From Paraphysomonas bandaiensis (lineage: Eukaryota; Chrysophyceae), in contig CBFFRP010000327.1 in the NCBI GenBank assembly GCA_965644295.1, positions 34,919 through 98,918 on the forward strand: a stretch of DNA of 64,000 nt, given 5' to 3'. The position numbers were made by a program, and so were the translations under genes. Shown here one piece after another: positions 11,901 to 23,976 of this stretch (position 1 is its first letter; the number at the start of each line of letters is the position of its first letter). Below the pieces are notes generated by a model. That model worked only from the letters and a program-made list of their open reading frames with translations. It was not told where the DNA came from and ran no database searches.

Positions 11901-14900
11901 GTTCTCAGCCGCAATTGGCAGCTTCTTCTCCAAGGCAATGATAGTGTACATATTTTCGGCCAATATCGGACAGCGCTCAAACATAGCCGACCGGCCAACA
12001 TCGAATTGCGCCACCGAGGCGAGTGTCTTCATTCCAAATGTGAGAATAGTCTCTGCCACAGACTTAGAATGTGAAGTGTTGTACGCCTCCAACGCATAAA
12101 CAATCATATCGTGCAGCTTCGGGAGAACTCCAGCCCGAACAAACTCCTTAGCATTCAGGGGAGATACCGACGTGGTGTAGTACATTAGCTTCACACCTGC
12201 ATCAAGCAGAGCAGCGTCCGTCTCCTCTGGAGCATCTTCAGTGGAAGGGATGGGGAGAACCTGGAGCAGCATGGGGTACGCAGGGTACTTCTGTGATTTG
12301 ATGGTATCCGGAAATCGTCGGTAGATAATATTCTGAGTACGCATAATTACAACAACGTTTCTCAGATCCGTTTCATTTGACTTTATTTCAATTGAAGTAA
12401 GCAGTTCGTATGCTGCTTGGATTTTCTCAAACATCTCCCTTCCATTTGGATTTTTATCCGGATGATATTTACGAGCAAGATTCTTGTAGGCTTTCCTGAG
12501 TTCCATGTGGTTGAACTTCCCTTTGAGACCGAACACCTCTAAAGCAGCTCTTTCTCCTGAGTCGGCAATGCCCTTCGAAAGCTCTTCTCTCCACCTCTCA
12601 ATTGTCTCTCGAAGAAGCATAAGCGGGTCTCGAATGGGCCAGTTAGGAAACCGAATTTCATCACACAGATTACGCAAGTAGTACTCCTGACAGTATAGCT
12701 CCCTGTCAAGATCAACGAACTTGATCTTCGGCATGGGAATGTAGTCGTACTGGCACATGGTATATTGCCGCAGACGGGCAGGGAAGTCGCCAAGATGGTT
12801 GTTTATCATCTCCACGACTTGGGTGCGGTGCTCTGGAGACCAGATCACCTCAGGGTTGTCATAGGACCCTGTAAACACATTGCTAAACATAGTCGGCCCA
12901 TGTCTATGAAGTATATTGACTAGAGCCGGCGTGACAATTGTGCCAAGCACAGACCGCTGTGGAATCAGCAAATTCCGGGCAACTGAAGATGCTGAGTCGT
13001 GGTGGCTCTGCAATAAGTGCGACACAGCGAATAGTTCTGCGATTGCTTGAAAGTCATTACCAGCGTATCGGCAGCCAAAATAGAACGCTCCCGTCAGGTA
13101 TAACTTGCTGCAAGCGAGTAAATTGTGCTCGACTAGGCTTTTTAAAAGCTTCGCTGCAGTGTGGACAACGTGTCGGTCATTGCATAGTAACAACTGCGCG
13201 AATACACTCATGTGTTCTGGTTGCGACATCAGACGCTTGCTAATAGGGGTAGGATAGAATGGTGCGCCCTGAGTGTTAGCAGACTTGTGTAGAGCAGAGA
13301 GGTTATAGAGCAGTGTGATAGCTTTGGTTCCAACCTCAGCAGGTGAATATATGGCCTTCCCTGGGGACAATACCTGGATCCGAAGTTGAAAAAATAAGGA
13401 GAGCGGGTTCCACTTTCCCGTGTCCACCTCTGACTCAAAGCTTTCGGAATCCTCAACATCTGCCATGCCGGGTGCGAATAGTGTGCTTCCATCAATCTCA
13501 TCATTCTCCACCATAGAAAGCAACTGCGAGACTTTGAATGGCCCACGCTGTACAGAGACAGGGGGGGGAACCCGCCCTTTTGGCGCTGTGAACCAGGTAC
13601 GAGGACACGCATCGTCCTCTGGTACCCATATGGAACGTTTTTGCTTTCGAATCTTTTCTTCATCTGACATGTTGCTCTCAGCGTCATGAGCAACAGCAGC
13701 CGCTGACCTACTGTAGCCTTCGCTACCGGCAGGGGCGTCTTCAATCATCAAACTCTTCCCAGTGGCTCGCGCCAGCGCATTCCCAATCTGATCAGGGTTT
13801 AAATGAGACAGAGAGGCATACTTGAGCATAAGATCTATGAACTCTCGGTCCAAAAGCTGCTCCAAATTGTCCTCTTTTTTGGACAAGATGACAAGGAAGT
13901 CCAGTACGTAGTGATTGAGCTCCATATCCTTGGCTTCTTCCAGCATGCGCACCACGATCATAGTATCATCAAAAGTCCCAACGATATCACTACATACATC
14001 ATAAAGCTTGCACAAGCATCTGACACAAAGGGTGGCAAGACGCGGGTCTCTTTCCACATTTCCCAACACTCGTCTCACAAGTTTCTCAAAGAGAATGCCG
14101 TGGGAAGGGTTCTCCAGAGTGCGAATGAATGAGTCGCCAGCCTCCAAGAAGTGATGAATATATATGGGTCCCACCTGCAACATATACTTCAGCGATTCGA
14201 ACTTTACATAAAACTGCTGATAGTTCCAAGCGATCTTCTTGTGTCCACGTAGCCTCTGTTCTCGCTCGAATTCTGATATTTCACCCTCCAGGGTGCTACG
14301 CAGCTCGAGACGTGTCTGCTCATTCCAAACCAAGTCTGGCAGCTGATGGTCCTGTGTCATGACATGGAACATGATCCTAAAATTCTCAGGGGTTGGAGGT
14401 GGTTGTGGTGGGTCATTCGACTCTGTACTATTTTTAGATACGGCTGCTCCCTTGAGTGCCTTGGAGATACGGGTGCGCATACGGGTTTGCAGATCTCCTC
14501 CTGGAACCTCCTGTCGCACAGGTCGCCCCGCCTCCCGATCGGCATTGGCGTTTCCCCCATGAAGTGACCCAGCATAAGTCGCATAGAAATCATCCTCCAT
14601 GATGTCCAGGTTCTCCCTATGCTCCGCGGAGATAGGAGGTAGTTTGAGGTACTCCAACAATCCACTAGGGAGGAGCCGCTTTAAGAGTTTTTTTCCCGGA
14701 GTAGTATCTGTACCACTCATCCATGTCGCGCAAAGAAACCGAGAAATAAATCGCTGACTAGCAGAGGGAGAGAATACCCCATTATAAAAGTGCTTCAGAA
14801 CAAGACAGTCAGATAGTGCAGCTTCCTGGAGAAGAGGGCCGATTTCGGGTCTATTCTTGATGAGTACATGCATTAGGATCGCTGCGTTCTCCATAATCAG

Positions 14901-16995
14901 AAATGAAGTAGAGCGGAGCATGTGAATGAGTATCTCGTACCGCTCCGCAAGCAGATCCAATACTTTGTTTAGCATCTCTGGAGAGCTCGTGTCGCGCCGG
15001 CTGCACACGATACTCTCCAACAACTCTGCAGACCCCACAATCACGAGGGAATTCGGGAAAAAATCCGTTACTGTCTTCTCCTTCTCTTTCTCCTCGGCAT
15101 CCCGATCAACTGTCTCCGGCTCCTGTTCAACAGGTTTGGGTGTGTTTTCCCACGGAGTCCTGGGTTGCTTGGTTTCAACTTCAGAGGTAGAATTTGTTGT
15201 GGTTGTTGGTTTAGTGACAACTTTCTTCTTTTCTGGAGGGCGTTCAGTGTTCTCAACCTCGTTAACTGAACTATCCTCCTCAGCTTCCTCTGATACGTTT
15301 TCATTCATATCATTTCCCTCTCCATTCTCATTGTCCTCCTCCTCCTCCATCAAGAGTGGTTCTTCAATACGAACCCCCATAAGGTCCAGGAGTCCTTTCA
15401 TGAGGGCATCCGTGAGTAGTGTGTGTTTATTCACATACTCCTGCTGCACATTCCGACTCTCCAACGGACAGCTGCATACGAAGCGCAGAACCTGAATCGC
15501 CCAGTAATTAATAAAGTCCACGTCGCACTTGATCAGCGCAACTAGAATATGCCTAGGATCTAGTTCCTTCATTTCTACTAAAGTCTTATATCCGGTTGCA
15601 GAAGGGAGCATACGGTACACTGTCTGTAGCATCACCCCCATGCCACGTGGGTCGTTCACAATGAACTTACTCCCTGAAGTAGATATGTGGGAGTGAATGC
15701 ATCGCAAGACACCTGTTAGACATGTCTTGACTAGATCTTTATCAGAGCCCACTGCAATACCAGGGAACGGAACATTTGCATTTAGCTCCCGGCATATCTG
15801 AATTATTTCCGCATTTTCCGGAGGCATCTTTTTGCAGGCCTTACTCAATTGGCGAAGGAACCATACTTCGATTGAGAAAGGTCCAAATATAGAGTCTAAA
15901 ATGCGGGACTCGTACTGCTCCTCTGCAAAGCGTGGGATCAAGCGAAGACTGTCCGATAGCTCACCCGTAATGATTACCTTGACGTTACCAGCAGCGTGAG
16001 TGACGTCTTGCAGAAGTGCCAACACAGTGTCGCGAACAGAGCAGTGGTACACCCTGGACGTTCCATCGATGTATTCTATAGTAAACATCCTAGGATCACT
16101 CCAGCTCCTAACTACCGCATATACCCACTCCAGCTTCTGGAAAGAGACGTACTGGAACCCTGATACATCCTTCTCTACTATATACAGCTCGGTGATGTGC
16201 AGCTGGCGGGGTATCAAACGGCTACTGCGAGAAGTCTTTTTGTTGACATTAAACACGGACACCGCAGCCCCAGTATTAGCATATGTAGCAGCACGTTTGC
16301 GTACCACTTCAATTAATGATTGGCCCGGAATCAGCTTCACTTTGGATATGCCAATCTGGTTAAGCTGAGTGGTACAACCACTGAGAAACATACTTAAGTC
16401 CGCCACGTAGAAAATCTTTATGCGACCAGAATACTCGAAGAAAACAGCCTGATCTTTTTCATCGCTTCCAATTTTTTTAAAGTTGACCCATCGGTATTCT
16501 TGAAGGATGTTACCATTTTCACTTAATTCAACGATTCCGAATGATGCCACAGCCAATTTACACTCGGTGCGCATATTATTCTTTCGAAGTCTTTGTGCTC
16601 TGAATGGACCAAAACTCTTAAACCTTCCAGTACACTTAGTACAACATTCAAAGAATTGGCACAGTAGCTGATCCCTATGGTCACTTTTAAAAGTAAATTT
16701 CCCCAGCTTATCCACCTCAAAGTTGAACTGATCAGTTGTCTTCTCATCTGGTCCGAGTTTAAGGAGAGCATTATAAGGAAATGTATTTGTTACTGCAAAT
16801 GTTGATGGATCGCGTGTAAGAGCAGCTGTTTTAGTTAATTGGAATATCCTATAACACAGAGAGTTTATATAAGAACAGCAGATATATATATATATATAAT
16901 CACCTCTGATAATTCTGCCATAGAGCTCTAACTCGAACAGTTTGATATTGAGCAATGACCCCTTCAGGAGATTCCACTACAGATTCTTTATCCAT
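8986..16995 (-). CDS. DNAJC13: DNAJC13/RME-8/GRV2 endosomal J-domain protein with an extra C-terminal PDZ domain
   Basis: Four exons (16995-16904, 16848-10765, 10705-9643, 9594-8986) join to 2,615 codons in frame, with introns of 49-60 bp. RME-8 proteins recruit Hsc70 to early endosomes to control clathrin and retromer sorting. The N-terminal PH-like segment (about residues 30-110) includes TNTFPYNALLKLGPDE. The J domain (about residues 1475-1530) has the HPD triad in ARKYHPDKNPNG, preceded by RLRQYTMCQYDYIPMPKI and the WPIRDPLMLLRETIERWR block typical of the family. Armadillo-like helical repeats surround it. The protein is longer than the animal one (about 2,240). After a Ser/Thr/Pro-rich linker, the last 90 residues form a PDZ-like fold with GIGLDLTKS and IKPGDIIVGVNGKS. 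MORN2 diverges upstream. Confidence 0.95.
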
Positions 16996-17505
16996 TACAC
17001 GTATATGCTCCTACACTTTCATGTTATTTAATAATACATGATGGAAGTGGTGAGATGGTGATATTATTATATCAACAAGTGTTGGGATCCTCCTACAGGT
17101 GTATGTATGTATATACCATATACCTATATAGACACTGTCTGTGCTGCGGTAGATACACAGCATATACCTATACGCGGTATACACACAACACAAGTGTGGG
17201 GTACTGTATCGCCGATATATCACAAAATACATCTGTAGGAGTATGGTATACAGCAGTGGAGTACCGCACCACATCCGTGAAAGTGCAGATATCATTGGGA
17301 ATACCGTGGAATACTGCACTACCGGAATACGTCTGTAAAGCACCGTTTATGTGTAACGTAACGTGTATACACTACTATGAATTACTATTTGCAGAGTGAC
17401 TAACATTCTTTGTTGATACAATTGTTTACTGTTCAGTCTTGTGCTGTGTATTGTGACTGTGTGTGATATTGAGCTAGATAGGTATATTATATATCAATAA
17501 TCAAA
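16996..17505. promoter_or_regulatory. Divergent promoter spacer between DNAJC13 and MORN2
   Basis: This 510-bp spacer separates two divergent start codons, so it should hold both promoters. It is rich in GTATAC and TATATA words and short palindromes, for example GGTATACAC near 17178. No specific factor site is recognised. Confidence 0.45.
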
Positions 17506-18023
17506 ATGAGTAAAAAAGTAAAAGAAGAAGATGTGCAAGCGCCAGTGCAAGAAGCTGAGGCAACTGAAACTTTCAGCAATGGAAGTTTCCTCTACCCGGA
17601 CGGGTCCAAGTATAGTGGTGACTACAAAACCGTGGATGGTGTAAAATACCGACATGGTCATGGCGTGTTTACGTTTGGCCCAGAGCAATATGATGGTGAA
17701 TGGATTAACGATACCATGGAGGGCCGTGGGGTATATAGCTTCTCTTCTGGAGCTGTGTACACTGGTGATTTTAAGCAAAATTGTTTTTCTGGGGAAGGAT
17801 CATACGCATTTCCTGATGGTGCTAGTTATATGTAAGTTATGTTCGTTTTATTAGTTTCCATTATTAATTTTTAATCAGTGGTTCATGGTCTGGAGGAAAA
17901 ATGCATGGCAATGGTACTTATACGGATCCTGATGGCGTTAAATGGAGTGGAACATTTTTTAATGGAATGTACGACTCAGGTCGCAGTTATTTATCTTTAA
18001 GGCCAGCAAAAGGCCTTGTTTGA
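17506..18023 (+). CDS. MORN2: MORN-repeat protein, MORN2-like
   Basis: Two exons (17506-17831, 17879-18023) encode 156 residues; the 47-bp intron ends AATCAG. The body is a run of about five MORN repeats, such as YDGEWINDTMEGRGVYSF, YTGDFKQNCFSGEGSYAFPD and WSGGKMHGNGTYTDPDG. Spacing and wording, including SGAVYTGDF and DGVKWSGTF, closely resemble animal MORN2, a short MORN protein linked to germ cells, phagocytosis and cilia. There is a charged N-terminal extension of about 25 residues. Small MORN proteins are hard to tell apart, so orthology is likely but not proven. Confidence 0.8.
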
Positions 18024-19800
18024 GTAGCCGTGTTTGTATAATGGTAATTATTTTTCATGTGCTGAGGAGTTGTTTCACACAACTGACTAGGTCTCGAGTG
18101 CATTTTATAAAAAATATAATTAATATATGGTTTGTGATTGTTGGAAACGGGTTAAAACTCAAGCTGCTAATTTGCTTGACAAAATCACAACGTTTACGGG
18201 AAAAGTGACCGCGCCCTTTTGTACTATTATTAGTGTGCACCAATTCACTTATACTCCTTAATCCTTAACATATACTGTACACGTGAATACAATAAAATAA
18301 CATGAATCAACTGTAATAATAGGTTCGCATGATGTACTCTTGTTGGAGTTAGAAAACCTGTGTGGCTTTATACGTAGTATGAAACTATGCAACTGCATCT
18401 CATAAAGAATTACGAGGATCGCAGACTACGTACACGCACAAGCTCAATATCAAGTATGCCCTTACTTTACACTTTGCACAAAGATACCACGCATACTGGA
18501 CTCTACACATCCTTCACCACACTGTCATCATGTACCTTATAATTGCATACTCAGTATAGTGCTACTACTTTGTAGCGAGCTGTTTACAATACACAAGCAA
18601 TCTCCTGTGTGGTGGCTTAGGCCCGCCGGTATATTTGCCACACAATGCATAAAACACCAAGATTTCGCGCGGATTCTATGTAGTCGTCTACCTGTCTAAT
18701 CCCTCTGACATCTCGGCTATGTATGTAGAACACTTGCGCAGATTATGTGAATACAATACAATCCCCTCACTCCTTACCAGTGGTATCGTTCACAAGGGTT
18801 ACGAGGGGATTCTCGAGCCACGAACGCCAGTGCAAAACAATGCGCAAACTATAGCAAGGTCATGTACACCCTCCCCTCCTTCCCTTCTGAAAGTATGTGT
18901 CACGTAATTATAGTGTATATGTAGTTAGAAATTGCCTGGCGCCACAACAAAAACTAAACATGTATCCATCGCTTAGTTTAATCAACACAAATCTACATTG
19001 GAGTACGCTCTCAGAATGGGACAATGTAGTATACACCTGTCATTTGCAATAGATTTCTAATCTGATATATTTCTTACATGGAAACGTTGTCTCTCGGGAG
19101 AAAACTGGTCATCCTCTCCATAACTGTAGGTCACAAATCAAATTTGTCAACTACATGAGTTGTTAGGCAGATGAAGTACAGGCTCATAAATTCTCATGAA
19201 TGACAGCTACAAATATAACTGAAGTAATGCAAACTTCAACGAATGCTCATCCCTGACTGTGAATAATGTTATATGTCATAGAAAATGTAGTAGAAATAAT
19301 AATAAAAATACTACAAAACCCAAACGGCTACAGATACTAAGGAATTGTTGAGGTGATCTTCTACTCTTAACTGTTTAGCAGTGCAAGAGCTTAATATATC
19401 TATATATCTATGCATCTATGCATCTATGCATCAGTCCACCCATGAGGTATGTACACTCCGGTAATGGTATACAGATCCGTATATCATGGTATACAATACA
19501 AGATGGGACTGGGGGATCAAGAAGATCCAGATATGTATGACTGTGTATACCCGGTATACTGTACTGTATTTATACAACTATTTTTGGTGTGTTTTTTTGT
19601 AGGTGATAGATACGGACATACGGACACAAGTGCAGCAGTCCATAACATGTTGAGTATACCACACATATATCACACATGCAACTCCCATCCAGTTGCTCTT
19701 AATATACTTGAAGATAAGTATTTTTGCAGTTTTATACAATAGAAGAGAGTAGATGCATTATCACTAATTGAGTGATAGTCGAGCATTGAAGTAACGGACA
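18024..19800. other. Intergenic region, no gene seen
   Basis: This 1.8-kb stretch contains only short chance frames. A small tandem array of TATCTATGCA-type units lies at about 19395-19432. It separates two genes on the same strand. Confidence 0.6.
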
Positions 19801-21318
19801 ATGTGTCTAGGATGTTTTGATAAACGCAGTGTGGAGAATAGTGTCCAGGAGCCGTTAGCACCAAAACACTCGTCTACTAAGAATAGTAACAAAGAAAATA
19901 GACATCGAAGTGATGACATAGGCCTTTCACAATCACCCACTTCTCAGTCGTATGAGCCACCAACCACTAACTCGACTCCATCATACGCAATTGACAGCCA
20001 TGAACCCTTCTCAAGCTATGAAACTAAACCCCCTCTCGATAGTTCACCAGTGATAGAGAGCGATAACGAAGCAACATACAATAATGAAGCTATTCCACCG
20101 ATGGGAAACAAGACCACCTTAACTGGTTGGCTTCATTACAAGACCGGCACCATTATTTCTACTTATCAGCGTGCTTTTTTTATCCTTGAAGAAGGATTTA
20201 TTTATGCTTACAGCAGACCGAAGAGTGGTGCCGTTTCTAGCGATGGTTGTATTTTTTTTAGTTTTTGACATTTTTAACATATGTTTCCACCTTTAGATAT
20301 GGTGTTGGATCCCATTGACCTTGCCGGTGCTGTGGTTACTCGGGTAGCGCTTCCAGACAGACAATTTTGCATTGACATTGAAAATTTGCTATTTCTAGAT
20401 GCATATTCCTCTCCGATGCAAAAGAAATGGTAGTAGTAGTGCAATGTTTATAATGTAGTGTTATGGCTATTTGCGTCAATGCAGGATTGAAGCTCTGGAC
20501 CAGGAGATTGACGATGTCAGCTATGAGTATCTTCTCTCAGGAGAAGCTGGGTGCAAAGATACTCTAGCTCTTTGGTACGGAAAGATGTTGGGAAGAAGAG
20601 AGAAATCTATTATTATATTACAGCAACCTTATGTGGTGGTGAGTATGTAACAGACCGGTAATTGCGTTTGTACACTGATTTCTTACGTTTATTCAACCAG
20701 AAAAAGCATTTTGTGAAGGCTGGATTTCACAGATGCCACGATCGAATCATGAATGTAAGATATTTTGTAAACCCTCAAGGCTTTATCTAATTATTTTGAC
20801 AATAAGGTTGATGGTCTGGGTGAAAGGATTGTGTGGTCTTCGCCCGAAGGCAAGGATAAGCATGCTCACAAAGATGATAACAAAGCCATCGCTCTAAACA
20901 AAATAAATGAAGTAGTTTCTGGTACGTATGACTTCAATGTGCGTTTTAAAGCATGGCATATAATATTGTTTGTTGGATGCAGGGGCAACAACTCATGCAC
21001 TTCACACAGTTGCTGGCGACATTGTTAGGGCCTCTCGTTGCTTCACCGTATATGCGTCCGATAGAGATCTGGACGTCGAAATGAAAGACGTCGTGGAGAA
21101 AACTATATGGGTGAAGAATCTTAATGAAATTATTTTTATTGATAAGTAAGTGGTATTGATATATTGCTAATATATTCTTGTAATAGTTTTACCTATCGAA
21201 TAGGGTATCATCTATTATGAGTGCTGATACTGGTGGAAAAACTGCCAGAAAGAGAAGATCGAGTGCGATTGAGAGAAAAGCAGCACTGAGGGAACAAATA
21301 GCCAAAAATACTAATTAG
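19801..21318 (+). CDS. PH-domain protein
   Basis: Seven exons (19801-20245, 20297-20429, 20485-20638, 20701-20754, 20807-20921, 20983-21145, 21204-21318) give 392 residues in frame. The N-terminus MCLGCF has two cysteines that could be palmitoylated; residues 10-95 are polar and probably disordered. A pleckstrin-homology fold starts near residue 103 (LTGWLHYKTGTIISTYQRAF) and ends in a helix MQKKWIEALDQEI. A second, weaker PH-like or membrane-binding segment may occupy residues 200-360. The basic tail GGKTARKRRSSAIERKA could bind acidic lipid. PH domains usually bind phosphoinositides or proteins at membranes. I cannot assign it to a named orthologue group. Confidence 0.8.
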
Positions 21319-21791
21319 TATAGCGCGGAGTAGAGAATATATACGAAGAAAAAATGATATATTGCTGAGAAAAGCGGTATCATTTCACGTGATTCAATCG
21401 TATATTAATGATTAATGTGCAGTGTCTTCAATATTGCATAGTATAATACTTATATTGGATTGGTACTTAAATAATATATTTGATAGCTAGTTTATAAATA
21501 GCACTACTGGTCGCAGTATATGCACACACAGTTGCTGGTACCATTTAATGGGGAATATAGCCGCGCACTTCTACAAGTAATTGATGTGTGAGTGAGTTGC
21601 TACAGATGAGTAGTCTGCGTAAAACATAACCCTTGTGAGGAAATGATGAGCTACTACTTGTACACCAGTACTATATTCTGCAATAAAGTTACACCAATAC
21701 CCCCTAACGCAAATTATTAAGATACGACAACGTGTTGTCACACAACTAGCAAAATAAGCAGATTGCCCAATTATAATATATTCTATACAAT
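21319..21791. other. Convergent 3' spacer
   Basis: AT-rich spacer between the 3' ends of the PH gene (+) and KIN17 (-). I see no gene. Confidence 0.6.
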
Positions 21792-23265
21792 TCACAACTC
21801 ATCAGATAGTTTAGAAATATCCTCATATTCTACACCAGTGACCTCCCGGCCAGCATGAGGTCCATCTTCAATTCTAATGTCACAGTTGTAATCACTTTCG
21901 TTTAGTCGTAACACAACTGCACGGTATCCTCGACCACGTCCATTCACAATCAACACAGCTCCACCAGCCTGCAAATAAGATTGTGATCTCAATTATACTT
22001 GTATTATACGTGAAACCTTTGGAATTACTGTCTCCAGGTCCTCTTGATCCAGACGCAGTCGCTTACCAGACACACGAACCTCCCCAATGTATTTGTCGAT
22101 CACTCCTACCACAACCCCTTTCTCCTTGTAGAAGCGCCCATCTCCAACAGTTTTGTTCATAACTTTCACTACAATTCCGGCATGCAACCAGTAGTCCTTT
22201 CGATTGCTTCGATCTTCCGCTAAAAGCTGCTGTGATTTTCGCCGTTCCTCTTCTTGCATAAGAGACTCGAGAGCGCTTTGAGGGCGAGATGAAGTACCGA
22301 TGTCGGATGACGCGCTGCTGGAAGGTGCGGAAACCGCCTGTTCACCGAATGCCAATCCTTTGCCAGATCGTGCAGCTGTAGATGACGAAATATTAGTCTT
22401 GCGTCCTAAAGATACCTGGATTTTTCCTACACAAGAAGAGATATTACTGCCATAATCTTAAAATATAAGATGGTATACCGTCAGTCTCGCTGCGTACCAG
22501 CTCTCTGTCCCCTTCACTCTCCTCCTCGTCCACATTCTCACCACGAGCGGTGGCAGCTGCGATCTGCTTTTCGATGAGTCGGCGGGTGCGCTCCTCTTCG
22601 TCCAGCTCGGACTTCTGTCGAGCCTCCATCTGCGCTTGCTTGGCTATGAGTTTTGGGTCTTTGTCAATGTATTGGATGTACCATCCCTTCTCAGTTTCAT
22701 CTACTACGCATTTGCCCTCCCGTCCCAGGAATTTGCACAACCCTGAGAGAGAGGACCATGCTGTAGAATTCATGTGCACGTGGTCTTTGTCTGATATGTA
22801 CCTATAAATGTCATTAGTGCTGTGTCGAGGACAGTGGCAGCCAACTCACTCTTGATATACTGTATTGGCCAACACACGCTTCGTCCCATGTCGATGAGAG
22901 AGTGTGTCGAGGAATCCTTTCAAAAACTGTAGAAAAAAATTAAAAATGACACAAATCGATGAGACCTGTTTCAACACAATGGAATTAGAATACTCACCAG
23001 GCCAGAGAACTCACTCAATACACGTCCTGGATTATCAGCAAACACTCGCATTGCTCTTAAGTGTCCTTCACTTTTCATATGACATCTCATTCCATTCTCA
23101 TCACGACATTGTTTCTGACACATTTGACAATACCATCTTAGTTTTTGGAGCCCTTTTGCCTGTATTAATATACATTATATGCATATAATAACATATAGGT
23201 GTTTAGGTTACCTTAATTCGATTGCTTATTGCCTTTGGAGTCAGAAATCCACCTGACTTACCCAT
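21792..23265 (-). CDS. KIN: DNA/RNA-binding protein KIN17
   Basis: Six exons (23265-23212, 23159-22998, 22926-22850, 22801-22479, 22426-22017, 21968-21792) give 400 residues in frame. KIN17 is a conserved nuclear protein tied to pre-mRNA splicing, DNA repair and replication. The start MGKSGGFLTPKAISNRIKAK is diagnostic. The C2H2 finger follows in RWYCQMCQKQCRDENGMRCH. Next is the KIN17 winged-helix region with HRHGTKRVLAN and MNSTAWSSLSGLCKFLGREG, then the segment WYIQYIDKDP. The C-terminal tandem SH3/KOW region includes YWLHAGIVVKVMNK and AGGAVLIVNGRGRGYRAVV. All domains expected for the family are present. Confidence 0.96.
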
Positions 23266-23976
23266 CCCACCGATAGAATAGTTTGATTAAATCCTATCAC
23301 TTATAAGTATGTTGAGTATGGTGTGAAGTACTATGCTGCTATACTATATGAGAGTAATTAACACACACTTCATACGGATCACTGTACAGTATATATATAT
23401 ATATACAGGCATACTCTCTGTATGACTTTTTCTATATTGATTCCTGCTGCTTCTCCTGTCCTTCAAGTGAATATGAATACAGTGTAGTATATGAAGGTAT
23501 TCCCCTTCAAAATATAATCGTTTTTGGGTTGTGTTTTGTGTGGAATGATGTATGATGTAGTCTCTATATATACGGCATATACAGTATATATACACCCATT
23601 CAGCCCTCGCAGTTATATATGATGCCTGCATATGTACATGTACATACTCCATACTGCTGTATATATATACATATATATATATATGAAAGTATATGACTTG
23701 AAACTATGGAGATAACATCACATGAAGAGGGTATCCAAGCCAACCAGTTAGTAATATAAAATAACAATACTGGAACATGATTATACATGTATGGCTTATG
23801 TCTATTAGATATCAGTGTACTCTACTATGACAAACAACAATGATATACTCTCTTAACGATGCTATCTGACAGTCTTAGTTCACAAATCTAATACGGATGT
23901 ATGGACTAACTTATATATAAATGTACTGTATATTATTGTTATTGTAGAAACCGTTTATTCTATTCTAGACGTTATA
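23266..23976. promoter_or_regulatory. Divergent promoter spacer between KIN17 and the carboxypeptidase gene
   Basis: AT-rich, with several (TA)n runs at 23391-23405 and 23660-23683. No gene is visible. The two flanking genes start in opposite directions, so both promoters should lie here. Confidence 0.5.

Noticed and set aside
14926-15495. A 189-codon Ser-rich plus-strand frame
   Set aside because: It is antisense to the acidic low-complexity region of DNAJC13 and has no features of its own.
17055-17399. A 114-codon frame in the DNAJC13-MORN2 spacer
   Set aside because: Composition follows the GTATAC-rich DNA; no conserved pattern or splice context.
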